Of a stretch of 16,357 nt of DNA, positions 1-7,538 are shown piece after piece. The notes beneath the pieces are model-generated. The model worked only from the letters and a program-made list of their open reading frames with translations. It ran no database searches and was not told where the DNA came from. Position numbers and translations under genes: made by a program. Each line of letters begins with the position of its first letter. Positions within the stretch are counted from its first letter, which is position 1. The DNA lies in NCBI GenBank assembly GCA_036568605.1, contig DATCSE010000161.1:1-16357 (forward strand). Direction: 5' to 3'. The stretch comes from DATCSE01 sp036568605. GTDB lineage: Bacteria; Pseudomonadota; Gammaproteobacteria; Burkholderiales; Burkholderiaceae_C.

Positions 1-569
1 AGGCCGGCTCGTGCGGCATGCCGATCCCCAACATCGAGCTGAAGTTCGAGGACCTGACGCAGCCTGGCCGCTATGTGCCGCTGGGCGAAGCGGGCGAGTT
101 GTGCATCCGCGGCCCGAACGTGATGAAGGGCTATTGGAAGAACCCCGAGGCGACCGCGAAGGCGATGACGCCCGACGGCTTCTTCCGCACCGGCGACGTC
201 GCGCGCATGGACGAGGACGGCTTCGTCTTCATCGTCGACCGCACCAAGGACATGCTGCTGTGCGGCGGCTACAACGTCTACCCGCGCGTGATCGAGGAGG
301 CGATCTACGAGCACCCGGCGGTCGAGGAGGTCTGCGTGATCGGCATCCCCGACGAGTACCGCGGCCAGCCGCCGAAGGCGTTCGTCAAGCTGAAGGCCGG
401 CGCGCCGAGCTTGACGCTGGACGAGCTGAAGGACTTCCTGAAGGACCGCATCGGCAAGCACGAGATGGTGCAGGCGCTGGAGCTGCGCGCCGAACTGCCG
501 AAGACGCCGGTCGGCAAGCTGTCCAAGCGCGCATTGGTCGAGGAAGAAGAGCGCAAGCGCGCCGTCTGA
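1..569 (+). CDS. AMP-forming acyl-CoA ligase (ANL superfamily), 3' part only
   Basis: This is the C-terminal part of an adenylate-forming ligase that activates a fatty acid to acyl-CoA through an acyl-AMP intermediate. The frame is open from base 3 and the gene begins outside the window. Visible motifs are the adenylate-binding TGD (codons at 189-197), the DRTKD hinge of motif A8 (237-251), then CGGYNVYPRVIEEAI, where the C-terminal lid begins. Near the end, PKTPVGKLSKRAL carries the conserved catalytic lysine of motif A10 (codon 516-518). This pattern fits medium/long-chain fatty acyl-CoA synthetases of the FadD type; the chain length preferred cannot be read from this part. The gene ends 27 bases before the WS/DGAT gene on the same strand, so the two are probably co-transcribed. 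The ligase would then feed acyl-CoA to the acyltransferase. Confidence 0.93.
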   Translation, partial: AGSCGMPIPNIELKFEDLTQPGRYVPLGEAGELCIRGPNVMKGYWKNPEATAKAMTPDGFFRTGDVARMDEDGFVFIVDRTKDMLLCGGYNVYPRVIEEAIYEHPAVEEVCVIGIPDEYRGQPPKAFVKLKAGAPSLTLDELKDFLKDRIGKHEMVQALELRAELPKTPVGKLSKRALVEEEERKRAV

Positions 570-596
570 ACCCAACAGGGAAACAAGGAGACACGC

Positions 597-2249
597 ATGA
601 ACCACCTGAGCGGCATGGACGCCTCGTTCCTGCACCTCGAATCGCCCGAGATGCCGATGCACGTCGGCAGCCTGCAGATCCTCGATCTGCCCGAAGGCTA
701 TGCCGGCGACTTCTACGAGGACGTGAAACGCTACATGGGCTCGCGCATCCACCTTGCGTCGGTGTTCCAGCGCAAGCTCGCGCTGATGCCGTTCGACCTG
801 GCGAACCCGGTGTGGGTCGACGACGAGGACGTGGACCTGGACTACCACGTGCGCCACGTGATCCTGCCGCGGCCGGGCACTTTCGAGCAGCTCGAGAAGT
901 ACGTCGCGCGGTTGCATTCGAGCCTGCTGGACCGCAGCCGTCCGCTGTGGGAGACCTACGTGATCGAAGGGCTGGCCAACGGGCAGGTCGCGGTCTACAA
1001 CAAGGCTCACCATGCGGGCATCGATGGCCAGGCCGGCGTCGCGATCGCGAAGGCGCTGCTGTCCGACAGCGCGAACCCGCCGCCTGTCAAGCCGCCGCGG
1101 CCGCGGCTGCTCACGAACCGGTATCAACTCGGTGTGGCCGAGTTGATGGGTGCCGCGCTCGCGAACTCGCTGACGCAGACGGTCAAGCTGGTGCGCTCGC
1201 TGCCCGAGGTGCTCGAGGCGGTGGTCAGCGTGCTCTATCCGAAGCCGGAAGGTAAGGGTGCCAAGCGTAGGCTCAGCCTGCCGAGCTTCCAGTTCGGCCC
1301 GCGCACGCAGCTGAACGTGGCGATCACGAACCAGCGTTCGTACGCGGCCCGCACGCTGGCGCTGGCCGAAGTCAAGGCGATGGCCAAGCGCTCGGGCACG
1401 AGCGTCAACGACATCGTGATGGCGATCTGCGCCGGCGCGCTGCGGCGCTACCTGAACGACTACGACGTGCGGCCGGACAAGCCGTTGATCGCCGGTGTCC
1501 CGGTGTCGCTGCGCGAGGCCGGCAACACCGATGCGAACAACCAGGTGTCGATGATGCTGGTCAGCCTCGCGACCGACATCAAGGACCCGCTCGAGCGGCT
1601 CGCGGCGATCAACGCGTCGGCCAACGAGGGCAAGAAGCTGCAGGGCAGCGTCAAGGGCGTGATCCCGATGGACTTTCCGTCGCTGGGCGTGCCGTGGCTG
1701 ATGAGCGGGCTGGCTTCGCTGTACGGGCGCTCGCGGCTCGCGAACCGGATTCCGCCGATCGCGAACGTCGCGATCTCGAACGTGCCGGGGCCGCAGTTCC
1801 CGCTGTACTTCGCCGGCGCGAAGCTGGCGCATTTCTTCCCGGTCTCGATCCCCGGACATGGCGTCGCGCTGAACATCACGGTGCAGAGCTACAACGGTCT
1901 GCTCGAGGTCGGCCTGACCGCATGCCGGCGTGCATTGCCCGATGTGGCCGACCTCGGCAACTACATCGTCGAGGAGCACCAGAAGCTGTTCGCGCTGATC
2001 GCGGCACGCGAGGCGGTTGGTGCGGCGGCGACGGCGGCCGCGTTGCCCAGCGCCGTGCCGGAGCAGAAGGCTGCCGCGAAGAAGGCGCCGTCGCGCCCGC
2101 GGGCCGCCCCGCGCCGCGCGCCGAAAAAGCCGGCCGATCGCGTGGTGCCGGCTGCGGCGTCGCCGTTGATCGCGCCGGTGCCGGCCTCGGCCACGGCACG
2201 CAAGCCGGCTCGCAAGCGCGCGCCGGCCTCTGCCGCTCGCGCCGCCTGA
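597..2249 (+). CDS. wax ester synthase / diacylglycerol O-acyltransferase (WS/DGAT)
   Basis: A bifunctional acyltransferase of 550 residues that moves an acyl group from acyl-CoA onto a fatty alcohol or diacylglycerol, making wax esters or triacylglycerol at the membrane or lipid-droplet surface. The family's catalytic HHxxxDG motif is present as HHAGIDG (residues 138-144). PLW (116-118), ND (271-272) and SNVPGP (394-399), all typical of the family, are also present. The start ATG has a clear AAGGAG ribosome site. The recognisable enzyme ends near residue 470, close to the usual family length. It is followed by about 80 residues rich in Ala, Pro, Lys and Arg that look like the basic tails of histone-like or PhaF-type granule proteins. 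Context (acyl-CoA ligase upstream, HTH gene 4 bases downstream) supports a storage-lipid role. Substrate preference is not visible. Confidence 0.93.
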   Translation: MNHLSGMDASFLHLESPEMPMHVGSLQILDLPEGYAGDFYEDVKRYMGSRIHLASVFQRKLALMPFDLANPVWVDDEDVDLDYHVRHVILPRPGTFEQLEKYVARLHSSLLDRSRPLWETYVIEGLANGQVAVYNKAHHAGIDGQAGVAIAKALLSDSANPPPVKPPRPRLLTNRYQLGVAELMGAALANSLTQTVKLVRSLPEVLEAVVSVLYPKPEGKGAKRRLSLPSFQFGPRTQLNVAITNQRSYAARTLALAEVKAMAKRSGTSVNDIVMAICAGALRRYLNDYDVRPDKPLIAGVPVSLREAGNTDANNQVSMMLVSLATDIKDPLERLAAINASANEGKKLQGSVKGVIPMDFPSLGVPWLMSGLASLYGRSRLANRIPPIANVAISNVPGPQFPLYFAGAKLAHFFPVSIPGHGVALNITVQSYNGLLEVGLTACRRALPDVADLGNYIVEEHQKLFALIAAREAVGAAATAAALPSAVPEQKAAAKKAPSRPRAAPRRAPKKPADRVVPAAASPLIAPVPASATARKPARKRAPASAARAA

Positions 2250-2253
2250 TCGC

Positions 2254-2985
2254 ATGGCGGCGACCTCGTCGGCCAGGAAGCGCGCACCAGCGAAAAGGAA
2301 GGTGTCGACCGCGCCGGCGCCGGCCGTGCCGGCGTTGCCCGGCGGTGACAAGGGCTTGATGGCGCTGGCGCGCGATCTGCGCTCATGGACCGACTTCGTG
2401 CTCGGGATCGCGAACACGGCGGCCGACTTGTCGTTCCGCGTCGCGACCGCGCGGCTGACGAATCCGGCGCACAAGGCCGCGGTCGAGAAGGCCGGCGGCC
2501 TGTTCCGCGACCTGCGCGAAGGCGCCGGGCTGACGCTGGCCGACATCGGCCGTGCGATCAACCTGAAGGACATCTCGCTGCTGGAGCAGGTCGAGGGCGG
2601 CAAGGCCGGGCTGCCGTTCGAGATCATCCTGCGGCTGGCCGGCGTGCTCGGCCGCAACGACCCGATCCCGGTCGCGATGAAGCTGACGCGGACCTACAAC
2701 CCCAAGCTGTGGGCCACGCTCGAAAGCCTGGGCGTCGGCCGGCTCGCAGTGCAGGCCGGGCGGGAACGCGAGTTCGCGAACATCTACCGCGCGAGCGACG
2801 CGGCGCGCCAGCTCAGCGACGAGGAGTTCGCCGCGGCGCTGAAATTCGTGCGCGCGTCGTTCGAATCGGCGCTGGCGTTTCGCTCGGAGCTCGCGAATCT
2901 GCCCGCGGGCGCCAAGCGCCGCGGCGGCCTGCGCGGCGACGCGGGCGACAGCGACGGTGCCGCCGGGGTCGAGTCGGCTGCGTGA
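2254..2985 (+). CDS. helix-turn-helix protein, possible regulator of the lipid locus
   Basis: A 243-residue protein with one central helix-turn-helix of the Cro/XRE type. The segment at about residues 84-133 reads LFRDLREGAGLTLADIGRAI and continues through a second helix with LLEQVEGGKAGLPFEIILRLAG. The first 30 residues are basic and rich in Ala/Pro/Lys, and the C-terminus after residue 218 is low-complexity. No metal site, enzyme motif or signal peptide is visible. The start ATG lies 4 bases after the WS/DGAT stop and no good ribosome site precedes it, so translation probably depends on the upstream gene. Position suggests a DNA-binding regulator of the ligase-acyltransferase operon; this is inference, and the target DNA is unknown. 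The gene's stop codon lies in a hairpin (2977-3004). Confidence 0.75.
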   Translation: MAATSSARKRAPAKRKVSTAPAPAVPALPGGDKGLMALARDLRSWTDFVLGIANTAADLSFRVATARLTNPAHKAAVEKAGGLFRDLREGAGLTLADIGRAINLKDISLLEQVEGGKAGLPFEIILRLAGVLGRNDPIPVAMKLTRTYNPKLWATLESLGVGRLAVQAGREREFANIYRASDAARQLSDEEFAAALKFVRASFESALAFRSELANLPAGAKRRGGLRGDAGDSDGAAGVESAA

Positions 2986-3004
2986 CACCGCCGCGTCACG
3001 CGGC
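2977..3004 (+). terminator. stem-loop over the stop codon of the HTH gene
   Basis: Inverted repeat with arms 2977-2986 and 2995-3004 (core CGTGAC / GTCACG, ten pairs including one G-T) and an 8-base loop. It contains the TGA of the HTH gene in its left arm and lies 16 bases before the next start codon. No T-run follows, so it is at best a weak or factor-dependent terminator. It could instead be an operator or an mRNA-stabilising hairpin. Confidence 0.35.
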
Positions 3005-3020
3005 GCGCGACAATAGCGGC

Positions 3021-3623
3021 ATGTCGCGCCCCGTGATCGCCTTGGATGCCGACGGCGTCCTGCTCGACTTCCACCTCGGCTATGCAAAAGCCTGGCATCG
3101 TGCGTTCGGCTGGCATCCGCCGGAACGCGATCCTCTCGCGTACTGGCCGTTCGACCGCTGGCAGGTCGAACGCCTGGACGAGGCGGGTCGTGAGCGCTTC
3201 CGGGCGGCGTTCGACGAGCGGTTCTGGGAGACGGTGCCGGCGATAGGCGGTGCCGCTGAGGCGTGCCACCGGCTTCACGAGGCAGGGTTCGACCTGGTCT
3301 GCGTCTCCGCGCTGGAGTTCGAATTTGAGGCGGCGCGGCTGCGCAACCTGCGCGACCACGGCTTTCCGATCGAGCGCGTGATCGCGACCGGCAACGCCGA
3401 TGCCACGCTGCGCAGCCCGAAAGCCGACGCGATCGCGGAGCTCAAGCCGGTTGCGTTCGTCGACGACTACCTGGTGTACCTGCGCGGCGTGCCGGCCGAG
3501 GTGCACACCGCGCTGATCATGCGCATGCCCAATGGCAGCCCGAACGCCGGCGATGAGATGGTGCTCGCGAAGTCCACGCACGAGGACCTGGGCGCGTTCG
3601 CGGACTTCTGGCTGGCGCGCTGA
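3021..3623 (+). CDS. HAD-superfamily hydrolase
   Basis: A 200-residue phosphohydrolase-like protein of the haloacid dehalogenase superfamily. Motif I is DADGV (residues 9-13), with D9 the predicted nucleophile and D11 the acid/base. Motif II is a serine near S96 (VCVSA), motif III is K134 (SPKADA) and motif IV is the acidic pair D148-D149 (FVDDY). The complete set implies an active Mg-dependent phosphatase or nucleotidase, but the substrate cannot be told. The open frame extends upstream into the HTH gene region, but the family begins just before motif I, so the ATG at 3021 is the sensible start. It has no clear ribosome site and may be leaderless or coupled. The stop codon lies 2 bases from the convergent yacG stop. 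Confidence 0.85.
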   Translation: MSRPVIALDADGVLLDFHLGYAKAWHRAFGWHPPERDPLAYWPFDRWQVERLDEAGRERFRAAFDERFWETVPAIGGAAEACHRLHEAGFDLVCVSALEFEFEAARLRNLRDHGFPIERVIATGNADATLRSPKADAIAELKPVAFVDDYLVYLRGVPAEVHTALIMRMPNGSPNAGDEMVLAKSTHEDLGAFADFWLAR

Positions 3624-3625
3624 CC

Positions 3626-3859
3626 TCAACCGGAACGGGGCTCCGCGGTACGGGGCTCGCCATCGTCGTTGTCCCCCTCCAGATCCGGCCGTGCCTCGAC
3701 GGCATATTGCTCGCTGGCCCAGGCACTCAGGTCTTGCAGCCTGCACCGGGCGCTGCAAAACGGCCGGTAGGCATTGCTGGCTGCGTAGACGCTGGGCCCG
3801 CCGCAGCCCGGGCAGCGAACGATGCGCGGCGGCGGTGTCGGGGCGGCGGTCGTGCTCAT
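3626..3859 (-). CDS. yacG: DNA gyrase inhibitor / zinc protein YacG
   Basis: A 77-residue zinc-binding protein. YacG binds the GyrB subunit and inhibits gyrase in E. coli. The four zinc cysteines are C16, C19, C35 and C39 (CPGC ... CSARC), followed by the conserved RLQDLSAWASEQYAV helix. The C-terminus is acidic and Pro/Arg-rich. Its last codons hold a 15-base-spaced direct repeat (ACGGGGCTC at 3635-3643 and 3650-3658 on the + strand) that makes an EPR-x-x-EPR ending. It is the last gene of the pilBCD-coaE-zapD-yacG string, 16 bases after zapD, an order also seen in E. coli for coaE-zapD-yacG. It ends 2 bases from the convergent HAD gene, leaving no room for a separate terminator. Confidence 0.92.
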   Translation of the reverse strand: MSTTAAPTPPPRIVRCPGCGGPSVYAASNAYRPFCSARCRLQDLSAWASEQYAVEARPDLEGDNDDGEPRTAEPRSG

Positions 3860-3875
3860 CTGCGTCAGATGAGGA

Positions 3876-4631
3876 TCACGCGCACAGTGTCAACTCGAAG
3901 CTCGCATCGGCCGTGCTGGGCTTGAGCCGGCCTTCGGCGTCCTGGCGCATCATGCGCACCGAGACCATCAGCCGGTGCCCGCTGATCTCGGGCACGATCT
4001 CCGGGTCGCCATCCAGCCGCACCCGCATCAGCTGGTAGACGCGCCCCTGCGGCAGGCTCTGCTGGTACTGCCCGCCGGGTGCGACGACCTTGTGCGGCGT
4101 GCCCGAATCGCGCAGCAGGCCCAGCAGCACCTGCAGGGCCTCGGCCAGCGGCATCAGCGTGCTGACCCACTGCAGCAGGTCGGCGCGGCGCCGTGCCGAA
4201 TCGAGCTTCTGCCAGGCGTAGTAGGCCGGCAGGTCGAACTCGCAGGTGCCGCCGGGGATGCTGATGCGGCTGCGCACGCTCATGAGCCACTCGTTGCCGG
4301 TCAACACCGCGCCGGCCTTGCCCGGCAGGTTGTTCAGGCCGTTGAACGCGTGGTCGATCCGCGCCGTCACGTCGTTCAGCGCCGCCTCGGAGATCGACGG
4401 GTTGCCGCGGTAGCTCTCGAATTGCAACTTGTGCTTTTCGAGCTCCTTCAGCAGGTCGGATTTGAGGTCGGCGCGGGAGGCGACGTCCATGATCTCGAAG
4501 ATCGTCGCCAGCGCGAAGTGGTGGTCGACCGCGGCCTCGCGCGCGATCAACTGGCCCAGGCGGTCGAACAGGACTTCGAGCCGCAGCATCGTCCGGATGC
4601 CTTCGTGGAACGGGTATTCGTAGAGGATCAC
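3876..4631 (-). CDS. zapD: cell division protein ZapD
   Basis: A 251-residue cytoplasmic protein of the ZapD (DUF1342) family, which binds the C-terminal tail of FtsZ and bundles protofilaments to tighten the Z-ring. The family start is recognisable as (V/M)ILYEYPFHEGIRTMLRLE, followed by mostly helical sequence with FALATIFEIMDVASRADLKSDLLKELEKHK broken up by helix caps, then a C-terminal beta-rich part (GRVYQLMRVRLDG). An ATG lies upstream in frame at 4682, but the extra 17 residues do not look like the family. The GTG at 4631 gives the usual length, so I chose it. It follows coaE with a 69-base gap that contains ACAAT 14 bases before the GTG, possibly a weak -10 element. Confidence 0.9.
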   Translation of the reverse strand: MILYEYPFHEGIRTMLRLEVLFDRLGQLIAREAAVDHHFALATIFEIMDVASRADLKSDLLKELEKHKLQFESYRGNPSISEAALNDVTARIDHAFNGLNNLPGKAGAVLTGNEWLMSVRSRISIPGGTCEFDLPAYYAWQKLDSARRRADLLQWVSTLMPLAEALQVLLGLLRDSGTPHKVVAPGGQYQQSLPQGRVYQLMRVRLDGDPEIVPEISGHRLMVSVRMMRQDAEGRLKPSTADASFELTLCA

Positions 4632-4700
4632 GCAGCCGATTGTTTCACAGCAGGCGGTGCCGGACCTGTATCCCTTCGTCAATGCCCCGGGTCGTGGGGC

Positions 4701-5348
4701 CTACGCCGAATCGGCCGGGCAGGACCAGCACCGCCACAGCGCGGCCACGTCGTCGGCAAGCTGTGCCAGCGTGATCGTGTCGTTGAAGATCACCGCATCG
4801 GCACAGGCGCGACGCGTGGCGCGACTGGCCTGGTGCGCGACCACCGCCGAGGCGGCTTCGCGCGTCCAGCCGGTCCGGCGCGACACGCGCTCGATCTGCG
4901 TCGCCTCGAGGCAATCGACGACCAGCACCTTGTCGACCTTGCGGCGCCAGCGGTCGCCGGATTCGACGAGCAGTGGCACGTCGAAGACGACGACTGCGTG
5001 GCCGCTGGCCTCGAATCTGCGTTCGGCTTCGGCGCCGATCAGCGGGTGCAGGATCGCCTCGAGGCGACGCTTGGCGCCCGTGTCGGCGAACGCGAGCTCG
5101 CGCATGCGGGTGCGATCCAGCGCGCCGCTGGCGTCGATGAACGGGTCGCCGAAAGTCGTGCGGATCGCGGCAATCGCGGCGCCGCCGGGCAGTGTCAGCT
5201 CGCGCGCGATCGCATCGGTATCGATCAGCCATGCGCCGTGCTGCACGAGCAGCGAGGCGACGGTGCTCTTGCCGCTGCCGATGCCGCCGGTCAGGCCGAT
5301 GCGCAGACGAGAGAGAGGGTGGTGATGAGCCGGCGGCGTGGGGTTCAC
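4701..5348 (-). CDS. coaE: dephospho-CoA kinase
   Basis: A 215-residue P-loop kinase that phosphorylates the 3'-hydroxyl of dephospho-CoA, the last step of coenzyme A synthesis. The Walker A loop is GLTGGIGSGKST (residues 18-29), followed by the family's DTDAIARE segment and a LHPLI motif near residue 101. VVFDVPLL and RTGWTREA are also typical. The open frame starts with GTG at 5348, about 12 residues ahead of the RLRIGLTGG strand, and no ATG lies between, so GTG is the likely start. No ribosome site is obvious. It lies 26 bases after pilD and is very probably in the same transcript, an arrangement known in many proteobacteria. Confidence 0.95.
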   Translation of the reverse strand: MNPTPPAHHHPLSRLRIGLTGGIGSGKSTVASLLVQHGAWLIDTDAIARELTLPGGAAIAAIRTTFGDPFIDASGALDRTRMRELAFADTGAKRRLEAILHPLIGAEAERRFEASGHAVVVFDVPLLVESGDRWRRKVDKVLVVDCLEATQIERVSRRTGWTREAASAVVAHQASRATRRACADAVIFNDTITLAQLADDVAALWRCWSCPADSA

Positions 5349-5374
5349 GCGCGCGAGCTTAATTCAAGCCGGAT

Positions 5375-6235
5375 TCAGAGCGTCGGGAACCAGAGCCGCG
5401 ACAACTGTTCGCCGAAGAACAGCGCGGCAATGCCGCCGCCGGCGAGGTACGGGCCGAACGGGATCGGCACGTCGCGATCGTGGCGGCGCAGCACGATCAA
5501 CCCGATGCCGACGATCGCACCGACCGCGGACGCCAGCAGGATGATCGACGGAATCGCCAGCCACCCCATCCACGCGCCGAGCGCGGCGAGCAGCTTGAAG
5601 TCGCCCGCGCCCATGCCTTCGCGGCCGCGGATGATGCGGTAGGCATGGAACACCAGCCACAGCGACAGGTAGCCGGCCATCGCGCCGTACACCGAGTCCT
5701 TCAGCGACACCGGGATCCAGCCGAACGCGGCCGACGCGATGCCGGCCCACACCAGCGGCAGCGTCAGGCTGTCGGGGAGGAACTGCGTGTCGAGGTCGAT
5801 GAACGCAAGCGCGATCAGCGTCGCAACAAGCCCGCACCACAGCAGCGTGGTCGGGTGCGCGCCGAAGTGCACGCCGCATGCGGCGAACAGCAGGCCGGTC
5901 AGGATCTCGATGGACGGGTAGCGCATCGAGATCGGGGTCTTGCACGCGGAACATTTGCCGCGCAGGCGCAGCCAGCTCAGCACCGGGATGTTCTCGTGCC
6001 ACGCGATCTGGTGGCCGCACGACGGGCAGCGCGAGCGCGGCGTCGACAGCGTGATCGGCGCCGGTTCATCGATGCTCACGCCGAGCAGCTCGGCGCTGTC
6101 GAGCTTCCACTCGCGCTCCATCATCAGCGGCAGCCGGTGGATCACGACATTCAGGAAGCTGCCGATGCACAAGCCCAGCAGCGCGAGCACCCACGGCGAC
6201 AGCAGCGCTGCGCCGAACTGCGCGTCGAACGCCAA
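5375..6235 (-). CDS. pilD: type IV prepilin leader peptidase / N-methyltransferase PilD
   Basis: A 286-residue inner-membrane aspartic protease that cuts type IV prepilins and pseudopilins after the conserved glycine and methylates the new N-terminus. The cytoplasmic zinc-binding cysteines linked to the methyltransferase domain are present: C70, C73, C95, C98. The protease aspartates are in FIDLDTQFLPD (D147-D155 region) and in GMGAGDFK (D212). Several hydrophobic helices span the rest. The predicted start is TTG at 6235, only 2 bases after the pilC stop. An AGGTGG ribosome site lies 7 bases before it, inside the end of pilC. The next in-frame ATG is inside the protein at residue 38, after the first conserved helix (GSFLNVVIHR), so it cannot be the start. 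Confidence 0.95.
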   Translation of the reverse strand: MAFDAQFGAALLSPWVLALLGLCIGSFLNVVIHRLPLMMEREWKLDSAELLGVSIDEPAPITLSTPRSRCPSCGHQIAWHENIPVLSWLRLRGKCSACKTPISMRYPSIEILTGLLFAACGVHFGAHPTTLLWCGLVATLIALAFIDLDTQFLPDSLTLPLVWAGIASAAFGWIPVSLKDSVYGAMAGYLSLWLVFHAYRIIRGREGMGAGDFKLLAALGAWMGWLAIPSIILLASAVGAIVGIGLIVLRRHDRDVPIPFGPYLAGGGIAALFFGEQLSRLWFPTL

Positions 6236-6237
6236 GA

Positions 6238-7458
6238 TCAGACCACCTGGCCGAGCTTGAAGATCGGCAGGTACATCGAGACGACGATGCCGCCGATCAG
6301 CGTGCCGAGGACCACGATGATGATCGGCTCCATCAGGCTCGACAGACCCTTGACCGCCTCGTCGACCTCATCCTCGTAGAACTCGGCGGCCTTGCCCAGC
6401 ATGCCGTCCAGCGAGCCGGACTCCTCGCCGATTGCGCACATCTGCACGACCATCGTCGGAAACACGCCGGTGGACTGCATCGCGGTGGTCAGCGATGAGC
6501 CGGTCGAGACGTCCTTCTGAATCTGCTCGGTCGCTTCCTGGAACACCGCGTTGCCGGACGCGCCGCCGACCGAGTCGAGCGCTTCGACCAGCGGCACGCC
6601 GGCCGCGAACATGGTCGACAACGTGCGTGTCCAGCGCGCGACCGACGACTTGTTGACCAAGTCGCCGAACACCGGGACGCGCAGCAGCATGCGGTCCATG
6701 AACTTCTGCATCTTCACCGAGCGCTTCCACGACTCCAAGAAGAAGTAGATGCCGCCGCCGAGAAAGCCGAAGATCAGGTACCAGTACTTGACGAAGAACT
6801 CCGACATCGCGATCACGACCAGCGTCGGCGCCGGCAGGTCTGCGCCGAAGGAGGTGAACACCTCCTTGAACGCCGGGATCACGAAGATCATGATCACCGC
6901 AAGCACGATGAACGCGACGACCAGCACGGCGATCGGGTAGATCAAGGCGGACTTGATCTTCGACTTCAGCGCCATCGTCTTTTCCTGGTAGATCGCCAGG
7001 CGGTCGAGCAGCGTCTCCAGGATACCGCCCGCCTCGCCGGCCTCGACCAGGTTGCAGTACAGCGCATCGAAGTACAGCGGGTGCTTGCGGAAGGCAGCCG
7101 ACAGGCTCGTGCCGGTCTCGACGTCGCTGCGGATGTCGGTCAACAGGCGAGTCAGCTTCGGGTTCGTGCTGCCGCGGGCGACGATGTCGAACGACTGGAT
7201 CAGCGGCACGCCGGCCTTCATCATCGTCGCCAGCTGGCGCGTGAAGATCGCGATGTCCTTCTGCTTGATGGACTTGCCGCCGCTCATGCGGCGCTTCTTC
7301 ACCTTGTTGACCAGGATGCCCTGGCGGCGCAGGCTCGCGCCGACCATCGCTTCGCCGCCGGCGCGCATCTCGCCGCGCACGATCTTGCCGTTTCTGTCCT
7401 TGCCTTCCCACTCAAAGACGAGGTCCTTGACGTTCTTTGCGGCCGCTGCAGTCGCCAT
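6238..7458 (-). CDS. pilC: type IV pilus inner-membrane platform protein PilC
   Basis: A 406-residue polytopic inner-membrane protein, the platform on which the PilB ATPase drives pilus polymerisation. Two T2SSF domains are visible: one starting near residue 70 (IFTRQLATMMKAGVPLIQSF) and a second near residue 273 (ARWTRTLSTMFAAGVPLVEAL), each followed by a GE(A/E)xGxL segment. Membrane helices lie after the first domain (YPIAVLVVAFIVLAVIMIF), in the middle, and at the C-terminus (IIIVVLGTLIGGIVVSMYLP). Length matches the family. The ATG at 7458 follows a hairpin (7467-7485) and has no strong ribosome site next to it. It lies 80 bases after pilB and 2 bases before pilD. Confidence 0.96.
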   Translation of the reverse strand: MATAAAAKNVKDLVFEWEGKDRNGKIVRGEMRAGGEAMVGASLRRQGILVNKVKKRRMSGGKSIKQKDIAIFTRQLATMMKAGVPLIQSFDIVARGSTNPKLTRLLTDIRSDVETGTSLSAAFRKHPLYFDALYCNLVEAGEAGGILETLLDRLAIYQEKTMALKSKIKSALIYPIAVLVVAFIVLAVIMIFVIPAFKEVFTSFGADLPAPTLVVIAMSEFFVKYWYLIFGFLGGGIYFFLESWKRSVKMQKFMDRMLLRVPVFGDLVNKSSVARWTRTLSTMFAAGVPLVEALDSVGGASGNAVFQEATEQIQKDVSTGSSLTTAMQSTGVFPTMVVQMCAIGEESGSLDGMLGKAAEFYEDEVDEAVKGLSSLMEPIIIVVLGTLIGGIVVSMYLPIFKLGQVV

Positions 7459-7466
7459 GCTGATTT

Positions 7467-7485
7467 ACGAGGAGGTCTTCCTCGT
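7467..7485 (-). promoter_or_regulatory. hairpin just upstream of the pilC start
   Basis: Perfect inverted repeat ACGAGGA / TCCTCGT (7467-7473 and 7479-7485) with a 5-base centre, ending 8 bases before the pilC ATG on the - strand. In the mRNA the purine-rich 5' arm (GAGGA) is the closest thing to a ribosome site and would be paired, so the hairpin could limit or time pilC translation. The effect is inferred; only the repeat is seen. Confidence 0.35.
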
Positions 7486-7538
7486 CCCTTCGATGTGGTT
7501 GTCTTGTTTCTGCCGTCGCCGCGTCGTCGTTGCGCGGC

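Noticed and set aside
2982..3014. Sigma-70 promoter for the HAD gene (GTGACA ... GACAAT)
   Set aside because: The spacing between the two hexamers is 21 bases, too long, and both match poorly.
3635..3658. 9-base direct repeat at the HAD/yacG junction as a possible attachment site
   Set aside because: It lies in the yacG coding end, has a 15-base period matching a five-residue protein repeat, and no mobile element is nearby.
4632..4682. Longer ZapD starting at an ATG 51 bases upstream
   Set aside because: The extra residues do not resemble the family, which begins at ILYEYP; the GTG at 4631 gives the usual length.
3975..5642. 555-codon + strand open frame opposite zapD, coaE and pilD
   Set aside because: Antisense shadow of GC-rich genes; the protein is Arg/Ala/Gln/Asp-rich with no family, while the opposite strand carries three clear genes.
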